In this document: piece by piece, positions 1 to 7,071 of the stretch
Layout of the letters: every line of letters starts with the position of its first letter
How positions within the stretch are numbered: the stretch's first letter is position 1
NCBI GenBank assembly: GCA_038214085.1
Contig: JBBQSF010000002.1
Coordinates: 1 to 52,540, forward strand
Direction: 5' to 3'
DNA: 52,540 bases
DNA from: JBBQSF01 sp038214085
Lineage (GTDB): Bacteria > Bacteroidota > Bacteroidia > Bacteroidales > CG2-30-32-10
Notes under the pieces: generated by a model
Databases searched by the model: none
Told to the model about the DNA's origin: nothing
What the model saw: the letters and a program-made list of their open reading frames with translations, nothing else
Made by a program: the position numbers and the translations under genes

Positions 1-46
1 TATCATGGAGAAATCACGCTATTGGGCGAATAAATACTAAAGCTTT

Positions 47-466
47 TTATTTTTTAATTTCTTCCAAGCAGTATTTTTCAATAAGTTTGTATGCCTGATT
101 AAAACCAAGTTCGAAGGATTTAGACCAGTCTTCGCATGCTCCGGTTTTATCAGCAAGTTCAAACTTCGCCATACCACGAATATCATACACCTCGGCATAG
201 TCAGGGATAAGTTTTAAAGTAGCATCTAAATCATCAACACAACCCAAATAATCCTTAAGTTGGTATTTTACCATTCCTCTACCTGCCCATGCTTCACCAA
301 ATGTGGAATCCTGCACTATAATCTGAGTATAAAAATCGGATGCTTCTTTATAATTTTTCAGGTATTCTGCATTGCTTGCTTTTTTGTATAAATCCTCTAT
401 CGACTCCTGAGAGTATGAAAATGTGGCAATAAAAACCAGAGCAATGGATAAAAATAATGTTTTCAT
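47..466 (-). CDS. Exported TPR-repeat protein
   Basis: About 139 residues. An N-terminal signal peptide (MKTLFLSIALVFIATFSYSQ) is followed by roughly three tetratricopeptide-type helical pairs, with the typical spacing of small and aromatic residues (for example AEYLKNYKEASDFYTQII and AWAGRGMVKYQLKDYLGCVDDL). TPR folds bind proteins or peptides; no catalytic residue is visible, so no specific function is assigned. The open frame extends upstream to 553, but I chose the ATG at 466 because it begins a clean signal peptide and because a TAnnTTTG promoter lies only about 18 bases upstream. The gene is divergent from the M1 aminopeptidase gene. Confidence 0.8.
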   Translation of the reverse strand: MKTLFLSIALVFIATFSYSQESIEDLYKKASNAEYLKNYKEASDFYTQIIVQDSTFGEAWAGRGMVKYQLKDYLGCVDDLDATLKLIPDYAEVYDIRGMAKFELADKTGACEDWSKSFELGFNQAYKLIEKYCLEEIKK

Positions 467-483
467 AATGTTACAAATTTTGT

Positions 484-516
484 CAAAGATATAAAATAAA
501 GCAAAAACGAACCAAA
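484..516 (-). promoter_or_regulatory. Bacteroidota-type promoter of the TPR gene
   Basis: On the minus strand a TTTG (-33, 513-516) is followed after 21 bases by TATCTTTG (-7, 484-491), an exact match to TAnnTTTG. The predicted transcript starts near 477-480, giving a leader of about a dozen bases before the ATG at 466. Confidence 0.7.
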
Positions 517-566
517 CACCATACCAAAAAAACAGAATAAAATATATCTGCATATCTAAATATTCT

Positions 567-574
567 TAATTTTG
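567..574 (+). promoter_or_regulatory. Likely -7 element of the M1 aminopeptidase gene
   Basis: TAATTTTG matches TAnnTTTG. It ends immediately before an in-frame ATG at 575, so transcription would start after that codon; this favours the ATG at 590 as the true start. No clear -33 TTTG was seen. Confidence 0.45.
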
Positions 575-589
575 ATGAAAATATTTGTC

Positions 590-2545
590 ATGAAAAGTAC
601 AATTACCACATTAATTGCTTTGTTAATTTGTTCTATTAGCTACTCTCAAAGGGTTTCGGAGAACGAATCATCCATTAAATGCGGACATCTGAATAATAAA
701 AATACTGTTCCTTTCCGCGTTGCTCCTCAACCTCAGGAAATGAACAATTACGATGTAAAGTTCTACTGGCTCGATGTGGCCCTTGAACGTACTTCTACTT
801 ATATTTCGGGCAATGTTACCATTAATGCTACTGTGCAGAACAATCCTTTAGATACGTTTGTTGTAGAGTTGATTGATGCACTTATAATTGATTCTGCAAA
901 AATCAATAACACCATTCAACCAGCCATTCATTCCGGCGGATTAGTGAAAGTCCCAATGGGTGCCGCAACAGCCGTAGGAACAGATTTTTCAGTTCAAATT
1001 TTTTACCATGGTACACCTGTTTCGAGTGGTTTTTTTGCAGGCATGTCCAATGCCACCTCCGGATCGTGGCAAAACCGTGTTACTTGGTCGCTTTCCGAAC
1101 CTTTCAATGCAAACCAGTGGTGGCCTTGTAAACAATTTCTTGAAGATAAAGCTGATTCATCATGGGTTTTTATCACCACCGACAATACAAATAAAGCAGG
1201 ATCGAACGGATTGTTAACTGCAGTAACTCCAATGCCCAACAATAAAAACCGCTATGAATGGAAATCAACAAACCCAATAGCTTATTATCTAATTTCTGTT
1301 GCCGTTGCCAAATATGTTGATTATACTATTTATGCCCATCCCACCGGAACAACGGATTCTGTAATGATTCAGAATTTTGTATATGACAATCCGCAAACAC
1401 TTCCCTATTTTCAGGATGAAATTGACAGTACTGCCGAAATGATTGAACTTTACAGCGAATTGTATGGTTTGTATCCCTTTATCAACGAAAAATACGGTCA
1501 TTGCATGGCGCCTTTAAGTGGAGGAATGGAACACCAAACCATGACGACCCTTGGCTTTTTTGATTTTGACCTTATTTGTCATGAGCTTGGCCACATGTGG
1601 TGGGGCGACAATGTTACCTGCAAAACCTGGAGCGATATCTTTATCAATGAAGGATTTGCATCGTACAGCGAATATCTGAGCCATCAGTATCTGCGCTCTT
1701 GGGGCTCTGCACAAACTGTTATGGCCAGCGTTCATTCCAATGTTATGTCGCAACCCGGTGGCAGTATTTTTATTCCTGTGGCTCAAACCAACGACGAAAA
1801 CCGTATTTTCGACAGCCGCTTATCTTACGACAAAGGTTCCGCTGTTATTCACATGATTCGCTTCGAAATGCAGGATGATATCGCTTTTTTTAATACTCTT
1901 AAAAATTTTCAATCCATTTATGGCGACAGCACTGCCAGTGGCGATGATTTTAAAGCCGTTGCGGAAGCCAATTCCACTGTGGATTTCACTGATTTTTTCA
2001 ACCAATGGTTTTATGGCGAAGGCTACCCAACATACAGTTTGATATGGCATCAGGCTAATGATACTGTTTATTTTACAACAACTCAAACAACTTCGTCAAC
2101 TGTAACGCCTTTGTTTAAAATGCTCATGGAGTATAAATTGAATTCACCTTCGGGCGACACATTGATAAGGGTTTATCAAACAGGCAATGTGAACAGTTTC
2201 AAAATTCCTACACACAAAACAATTACCGGAATGGTGGTAGATCCGAACAACTGGGTGTTGAACAAGGTTGGAACGATTACAGTAGGTGTTGAAGAAAATG
2301 AAAATCCAGTGCATTTTATGTTGGGGCCAAATCCGTGCACCAACGAATTATCTGTTTTTGTAAACGAAAATAATTCTGCAAAGCATACTCTTGAAGTGTT
2401 TGACGTGTATGGAAAAAAGATTTCTGAAAACATTTACAACCAGAATACGATTCATCTCAACACTTCTGATTTTGCAAAAGGTTTTTACATGGTTCGCATT
2501 ACGGGCAACGGAAACACGCTTGTGAAGCGATTTGTGAAGGAATAG
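590..2545 (+). CDS. Secreted M1-family metallopeptidase with T9SS sorting domain
   Basis: Zinc aminopeptidase of the M1 family, 651 residues. A signal peptide (MKSTITTLIALLICSISYSQ) is followed by the M1 beta-sandwich domain, the substrate-binding motif GGMEH (variant of GAMEN), and the zinc motif HELGH at residues 331-335 with the third ligand Glu354 in NEGFASY (HExxH-x18-E). The last 75 residues or so (from about LGPNPCTNEL to KRFVKE) form a type A C-terminal sorting domain, which in Bacteroidota directs proteins through the type IX secretion system to the cell surface. It is therefore probably a surface or secreted peptidase. Alternative ATG at 575 would add five residues. It lacks the full C-terminal helical domain of classical aminopeptidase N, so it is a short M1 member. 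Confidence 0.92.
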   Translation: MKSTITTLIALLICSISYSQRVSENESSIKCGHLNNKNTVPFRVAPQPQEMNNYDVKFYWLDVALERTSTYISGNVTINATVQNNPLDTFVVELIDALIIDSAKINNTIQPAIHSGGLVKVPMGAATAVGTDFSVQIFYHGTPVSSGFFAGMSNATSGSWQNRVTWSLSEPFNANQWWPCKQFLEDKADSSWVFITTDNTNKAGSNGLLTAVTPMPNNKNRYEWKSTNPIAYYLISVAVAKYVDYTIYAHPTGTTDSVMIQNFVYDNPQTLPYFQDEIDSTAEMIELYSELYGLYPFINEKYGHCMAPLSGGMEHQTMTTLGFFDFDLICHELGHMWWGDNVTCKTWSDIFINEGFASYSEYLSHQYLRSWGSAQTVMASVHSNVMSQPGGSIFIPVAQTNDENRIFDSRLSYDKGSAVIHMIRFEMQDDIAFFNTLKNFQSIYGDSTASGDDFKAVAEANSTVDFTDFFNQWFYGEGYPTYSLIWHQANDTVYFTTTQTTSSTVTPLFKMLMEYKLNSPSGDTLIRVYQTGNVNSFKIPTHKTITGMVVDPNNWVLNKVGTITVGVEENENPVHFMLGPNPCTNELSVFVNENNSAKHTLEVFDVYGKKISENIYNQNTIHLNTSDFAKGFYMVRITGNGNTLVKRFVKE

Positions 2546-2573
2546 GTGTTTCTTTTTCTTTTTGAAAAAATCC

Positions 2574-2666
2574 ACTTCTTATTCAAAACAATTCTGAAAG
2601 TGCGCCCTTATAGGGAATGTTGCTATGCCAACTATTTTTCCTTTGTAATTGTCTTCTATAATAATA
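2574..2666 (-). pseudogene. Decayed copy A of a histidine-kinase 3' end
   Basis: On the minus strand this stretch matches the last roughly 30 codons of the sensor kinase gene at 5521-7026, from the segment coding RIIEDY to the C-terminal NKK. It carries indels: a base is missing in the stretch corresponding to GST, the frame is lost after KGKI, and the original stop codon is changed. It begins 28 bases after the stop of the aminopeptidase gene. It is the most degraded of three copies in the first 7 kb. Confidence 0.75.
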
Positions 2667-2702
2667 ACCAACATTCTAAACGCAAAAAGTTCAGCGATTA
2701 TT

Positions 2703-2740
2703 TTTGATATGCGGAGAATAATTCGTATATTCGCCGCATA
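2703..2740 (+). promoter_or_regulatory. Promoter and inverted-repeat operator of the Fic gene
   Basis: TTTG (-33, 2703-2706), a 19-base spacer and TATATTCG (-7, 2726-2733, one mismatch to TAnnTTTG). A 13-base inverted repeat with one mismatch, arms TATGCGGAGAATA (2708-2720) and TATTCGCCGCATA (2728-2740), separated by 7 bases, covers the spacer and the -7 element. This geometry suggests repression, perhaps by the Fic protein's own C-terminal winged helix. Confidence 0.6.
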
Positions 2741-2788
2741 TTTGCGTAGAATAGCCTTTTTTATTTGCCGCAGGATTATTTAAGAACG

Positions 2789-3880
2789 ATGGCAAAATAT
2801 ATATATCAACATAAAGATTGGACTAATTTTACTTGGAACGATTCGGCTATTAACAACATATTTGGAGAAGTCCGGCATTTGCAGGGTGAAATTTCCGGAT
2901 ACATGAAAGCAATTGGGTTTTCAACAAAAGAAGAAGCTACACTTAGCACACTTACACTCGATGTTGTAAAATCTTCGGAAATAGAAGGTGAATACCTTAA
3001 CTACCAACAGGTTCGTTCATCAATTGCCCGTCGCTTGGGAATTGAAACAGCTGGTTTAAGCATTGTCAACAAAAACGTAGAAGGAATAGTAAACATGATG
3101 CTGGATGCTACTCAAAACTTCAGGAATTCATTAACTGAAGATAGATTATTTTCATGGCATTCTGCACTTTTTCCGTCGGGGTATAGTGAAATGCATAAAA
3201 TAGAAGTGGCTCGATACCGTACAGGCGAAATGCAGGTGGTTTCGGGTGCTATGGGTAAAGAAAAAATACATTATCAGGCAATAAACCCTAAGAATGTTAA
3301 ATCCGAAATGAACAAGTTTCTCAATTGGTTTAACCATAACAATACAATTGATCCCGTTTTTAAAGCAGCAATTGCGCATTTTTGGTTTATTATCATTCAC
3401 CCTTTTGATGATGGTAATGGCAGAATTGCAAGAGCAATTTCTGATATGCTGCTTGCCCGTTCCGAATCCAATTCAGAAAGGTTTTACAGCATGTCCAACC
3501 AAATACTTTTAGAACGGACACGCTATTATGAAGTATTGCAAAAAGTGCAGCATAGCAGTGGCGATATAACAGAGTGGATAAATTGGTTTCTTCATTGCAT
3601 GAAAAAAGCCTTAATGCAAACAGAAGGTACTTTGAATAACATTTTACATAAGGCTGAGTTTTGGAAAGTACACGAAAACACACCAATAAATGAACGTCAA
3701 CGTTTGGTTTTGAATAAGCTTTTAGATGGATTTGATGGAAAATTAAAAACTTCAAAATGGGCAAAAATATCAAAATGCTCACAGGACACAGCAATCCGCG
3801 ACATTAACGATTTGATAAATAAAAATATATTAAAAAAAGATGATGCCGGAGGAAGAAGTACCAATTATGAATTGGTTTAA
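2789..3880 (+). CDS. Fic-domain protein with DUF4172 N-terminus (probable AMPylase)
   Basis: 363 residues. The N-terminal region resembles DUF4172, followed by a Fic domain with the complete active-site loop HPFDDGNGR (His204-Arg212), which in this superfamily transfers AMP or a related group from a nucleotide to a target hydroxyl. The motif SSEIEG (Ser62-Gly67) matches the inhibitory helix consensus (S/T)xxxE(G/N), so it is a class II Fic with its own inhibitory glutamate. The C-terminus (about 300-363) looks like a winged helix. I chose the ATG at 2789; an in-frame TTG at 2765 is possible but lies close to the predicted transcription start. The gene stands alone between two kinase-tail remnants and so may have been acquired. 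Target unknown. Confidence 0.9.
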   Translation: MAKYIYQHKDWTNFTWNDSAINNIFGEVRHLQGEISGYMKAIGFSTKEEATLSTLTLDVVKSSEIEGEYLNYQQVRSSIARRLGIETAGLSIVNKNVEGIVNMMLDATQNFRNSLTEDRLFSWHSALFPSGYSEMHKIEVARYRTGEMQVVSGAMGKEKIHYQAINPKNVKSEMNKFLNWFNHNNTIDPVFKAAIAHFWFIIIHPFDDGNGRIARAISDMLLARSESNSERFYSMSNQILLERTRYYEVLQKVQHSSGDITEWINWFLHCMKKALMQTEGTLNNILHKAEFWKVHENTPINERQRLVLNKLLDGFDGKLKTSKWAKISKCSQDTAIRDINDLINKNILKKDDAGGRSTNYELV

Positions 3881-3888
3881 GGGAATAT

Positions 3889-4050
3889 TTATTTCTTATT
3901 CAAAACAATCCTGAAAGTGCTGCCCTTATAGGGAATGCTGCTGTACACAATTATTTTTCCTTTGTGATAATCTTCTATAATTCGTTTTGACAGCGACAAT
4001 CCCAAACCCCGTTGTTTTCTTGTGTCTTCAGGTTTGAAAATAACATTTTT
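3889..4050 (-). pseudogene. Truncated copy B of a histidine-kinase 3' end
   Basis: The minus strand encodes about 50 residues that match the C-terminus of the kinase at 5521-7026, including the G2-box region LGLSLSKR, IIEDYHKGKI and the final FRIVLNKK with the stop codon at the same place. Compared with the intact gene it lacks two codons (WG) in frame and has only three substitutions in the last 40 residues. Similarity ends near 4050 and the frame is closed by a stop just upstream. There is no start codon or kinase body, so it is a remnant. It starts 8 bases after the Fic stop codon. Confidence 0.85.
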
Positions 4051-4224
4051 TTCACTTAGGCTGCACTTTCTGGTTTATTTATTTAAGCTCAGATTTATCC
4101 GAATAAATATATTCATAGTTAAACGTGAAAAGCGCAGCCCATAAAGTTTTTAGTGAAGAATATATTGCCAGGTCATAGAGGAGAAAACTTTGTTTTACGC
4201 ATAATTAATAGAAATAAATCTTCT

Positions 4225-4232
4225 TATCTTTG
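4225..4232 (+). promoter_or_regulatory. -7 element upstream of the antiporter gene
   Basis: TATCTTTG matches TAnnTTTG exactly, 76 bases before the ATG at 4309. No TTTG was found at the usual -33 distance. Confidence 0.5.
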
Positions 4233-4261
4233 TATGGATTTCCGAATAACTATTACAATAA

Positions 4262-4302
4262 ACGCAAAAGATTTAACGCAATTTACGCAATAACATACGC
4301 AA
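4262..4302 (+). repeat. Four short direct repeats (ACGCAA) in the antiporter leader
   Basis: ACGCAA occurs at 4262, 4276, 4285 and 4297 (spacings 14, 9 and 12 bases) between the predicted transcription start and the ATG at 4309. It may be a regulatory or translation-related leader, or a low-complexity remnant. Confidence 0.4.
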
Positions 4303-4308
4303 TAGGTC

Positions 4309-5502
4309 ATGACAACTACAATAATAATAGTATTTTGCGGCTTACTTTTAATTGCATACCTGTTTGACCTTACCTCCTCAAAAACCAAAATACCTTCAGT
4401 AATTTTATTATTATTATTAGGATGGGTTGTAAAACAATTAACACTTTTTTTTGATTTAAAACTTCCTGATTTTTCATTGATATTACCCATACTTGGAACC
4501 GTTGGGCTCATTCTGATTGTGCTTGAGGGATCACTGGAACTTGATTTTAATAAATCCAAAATCCGACTTATTACAAAATCCTTTCTAGGAGCTTTGCTAC
4601 CAATGCTCGGCCTTGTAATTATTATTGCATATCTGTTCAGGTATTTTGGCGACTTTTCGATGAAAGACAGTTTGCTCAATGCTTTGCCTTTTTGCATTAT
4701 CAGCAGCGCCATTGCCATTCCAAGTGTCAGAAACCTGACATCAAAGAGTAGAGAATTTATTATTTACGAAAGCAGTTTATCCGATATTTTAGGAGTATTG
4801 CTTTTTAGTTTTATTGCATTTAATGATACCATTACTATTACTTCATTTGGTTTGTTCGGATGGGAATTACTAATCATGATAATTATTTCATTAGTTGCAA
4901 CCATCGGCCTTGCCTTTTTATTAAGTAAAATTCAGCATCATATTAAATTTTTTCCCATTATCTTGCTTATCATTTTAATTTATGCCATTGCAAAAATTTA
5001 TCATTTGCCAGCGCTAATTTTCATTCTTTTATTTGGTTTATTTATAGGTAATATTGAAAAATTTAAGCAGTTTAAATGGATTGAAAAATTTAAACCCGAA
5101 TTGTTACACATCGAAGTTCAAAAGTTTAAAGAACTTACCATTGAAGCGGCTTTTTTGGTAAGGGCATTGTTTTTTCTGCTTTTTGGTTATTTGCTCGAAA
5201 CCTCAGAAATCCTGAATCCAGATACTCTTTTGTGGGCTTTTGCAATTGTATTTTTATTGATTTTTCTTCGAATTATTCAACTTAAATTATCCAACCTTGC
5301 ATTGTCGCCATTGCTGTTTATAGCTCCACGAGGACTTATTACCATTTTGCTATTTCTTTCCATTGAGCCATCGCAACAAATATCCGTTGTAAATAATTCA
5401 TTGATTATTCAGGTAATAATACTTACCGCATTGTTTATGATGCTTGGTTTGATGCTGAACAAAGAGCCCGAAATAACTAAAATCGAATCGCCTAAAGAAT
5501 AG
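4309..5502 (+). CDS. Cation:proton antiporter, CPA family
   Basis: 397 residues, almost entirely hydrophobic with about 11-12 predicted membrane helices and no cytoplasmic regulatory (RCK/TrkA-C) domain. The arrangement, with a first helix pair, GLILIVLEGSLELDF near residues 66-80 and the charged motif ESSLSDILG (Glu154-Asp159), fits Na+/H+ or K+/H+ exchangers of the monovalent cation:proton antiporter-1 type. Transport is expected to exchange cytoplasmic cations for protons. The helix-5 position that is usually Asn-Asp or Asp-Asp reads Ser158-Asp159 here, so stoichiometry cannot be predicted. It ends 18 bases before the convergent kinase gene. Ion specificity is not evident. Confidence 0.82.
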   Translation: MTTTIIIVFCGLLLIAYLFDLTSSKTKIPSVILLLLLGWVVKQLTLFFDLKLPDFSLILPILGTVGLILIVLEGSLELDFNKSKIRLITKSFLGALLPMLGLVIIIAYLFRYFGDFSMKDSLLNALPFCIISSAIAIPSVRNLTSKSREFIIYESSLSDILGVLLFSFIAFNDTITITSFGLFGWELLIMIIISLVATIGLAFLLSKIQHHIKFFPIILLIILIYAIAKIYHLPALIFILLFGLFIGNIEKFKQFKWIEKFKPELLHIEVQKFKELTIEAAFLVRALFFLLFGYLLETSEILNPDTLLWAFAIVFLLIFLRIIQLKLSNLALSPLLFIAPRGLITILLFLSIEPSQQISVVNNSLIIQVIILTALFMMLGLMLNKEPEITKIESPKE

Positions 5503-5520
5503 AACTGTAGGAACACAGTA

Positions 5521-7026
5521 TTATTTCTTATTCAAAACAATCCTGAAAGTGGTGCCTTTATTGGGAATACTGCTATATACAAATATCTTTCCTTTGTGAT
5601 AATCTTCAATAATACGCTTGGATAGCGACAATCCCAAACCCCAGCCACGTTGTTTACTTGTGTATCCTGGTTTAAAAACGGTTTTAAATTTTGATTTAGG
5701 AATTCCTTTGCCCGTATCGGAAATATCAATACTAACAGTATCTTCCTCTTCGGTTATTGCAATATCCAGCTTTCCTTTTCCTTCCATTGCATCTACTGCA
5801 TTTTTTGTGAGATTTTCAATTACCCATTCAAACAAATGATAATTAAGCGGAATAAAATATACATAATCCTCTGGAAGATTGATATTGAATTTTACATTCT
5901 TCGAGGTACGGTTCTTCATGTACGAAATCATTTCATAAATTACTTTTACCAGGTTTTCATTTTCAAGTTTAGGCATCGAACCAATGTTTGAAAATCGCTG
6001 CGTAATGGTATCAAAGCGATGTATGTCTTTTTCAATTTCGATAATGGTTTCCTCGTCGAAATTTTTCATGCGCAAAATTTCAACCCATGCCATGAGCGAA
6101 GATAATGGAGTTCCCAGCTGATGCGCGGTTTCTTTTGCTAAGCCAACCCAAACCTGATTCTGTTCTGCTTTTCGTGAAGTTGAAAATAAAAAATACGCTG
6201 CAATTAAAAACAATCCGATTACAAAAAATTGCACATAGGGGTAATACTTTAATTGCGTGAGCAAATACGAATCCTTATAATACACGTAACTTTTTTGCTG
6301 ACCGGTAAGATCAATGATAAGAGGCTTGTTCTGCGATTTCATGGAAGCAATCATCTCATCAGCATACGCCTTGTTCTGCATCTTAAGCGAATCTACATTT
6401 CCAAAAGCAATAACTTTACTTTGCAAACTGTCAGTAATGATTACAGGCGACGAAGCCGAATTCATCACAACTTCCGAAATAAAGGATTCTATAAGGTCGT
6501 CGAGCACTTTTCTTAATTCTGAAAAAAGCTTTGATTCCTTGTAATACAGGTAGTTCTTCGTATTCACAAAACTCACTTCTATGGGCGCATAAACCGAAAA
6601 TTCTTTTTTTAGGGTTGAATCCAGTGTTGTAATAGAATCGGTATTGAAATCAACATTAATTGAAGCTGTAATGTTTCCTTTGGCATCGCACAACACAACA
6701 GGAATATTGGTGTTTCCGGAAATAATTTCGGAATAAAAAGTAAGATCTTCAGAAGGTTCGGCATTGATAAGTCTTTTGGTAGCTTCGGCCCACAACTCAA
6801 CACGTTTGCGCTCTTCGGCCTGTAATTTTTCAAAAAACTCTCCGGTGTATTTAACCAGACTGGCTTTTTTTTGAACGGCTTCGGCCCAGGTATGCACCTT
6901 GCTGCGTTCTTCGCGGGCAATTTTGCTCACCAGGATATTGGTGTACCAAAGCGATGCGCCTACAATAAGCACCGCAAAAGCCATCAGCAGCCATTTCCAT
7001 CGTTTCTTTTGATTGTAAATATTCAA
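5521..7026 (-). CDS. Membrane sensor histidine kinase
   Basis: 501 residues. Transmembrane helices at about 13-31 and 265-283 enclose a periplasmic sensor of about 230 residues. The cytoplasmic part has the H-box AKETAHQLGTPLSS with phospho-acceptor His302, N-box NLTKNAVDAM (404-413), G1 box DTGKGIP (437-443) and G2 box WGLGLSLSK (462-470). The sensor contains an internal duplication: the segment around 98-171 (FYSEIIS to KLFSELR) resembles 182-259 (FISEVVM to YLLTQLK). No response regulator is adjacent, so it may be an orphan kinase. The start is a TTG at 7026; there is no in-frame ATG upstream and the next Met is inside the first membrane helix. It is the last gene of the minus-strand rpiB-led operon. 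Two truncated copies of its 3' end lie at 2574-2666 and 3889-4050. Confidence 0.9.
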   Translation of the reverse strand: MNIYNQKKRWKWLLMAFAVLIVGASLWYTNILVSKIAREERSKVHTWAEAVQKKASLVKYTGEFFEKLQAEERKRVELWAEATKRLINAEPSEDLTFYSEIISGNTNIPVVLCDAKGNITASINVDFNTDSITTLDSTLKKEFSVYAPIEVSFVNTKNYLYYKESKLFSELRKVLDDLIESFISEVVMNSASSPVIITDSLQSKVIAFGNVDSLKMQNKAYADEMIASMKSQNKPLIIDLTGQQKSYVYYKDSYLLTQLKYYPYVQFFVIGLFLIAAYFLFSTSRKAEQNQVWVGLAKETAHQLGTPLSSLMAWVEILRMKNFDEETIIEIEKDIHRFDTITQRFSNIGSMPKLENENLVKVIYEMISYMKNRTSKNVKFNINLPEDYVYFIPLNYHLFEWVIENLTKNAVDAMEGKGKLDIAITEEEDTVSIDISDTGKGIPKSKFKTVFKPGYTSKQRGWGLGLSLSKRIIEDYHKGKIFVYSSIPNKGTTFRIVLNKK

Positions 7027-7071
7027 GTTTTTGAATTTGGGAGTAAATATAACGAAGTTCTTTAAATAAAT

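Noticed and set aside
3889..4050. Kinase tail copy B as a separate small gene
   Set aside because: It has no start codon and an in-frame stop upstream; the conserved sequence is only the end of a kinase.
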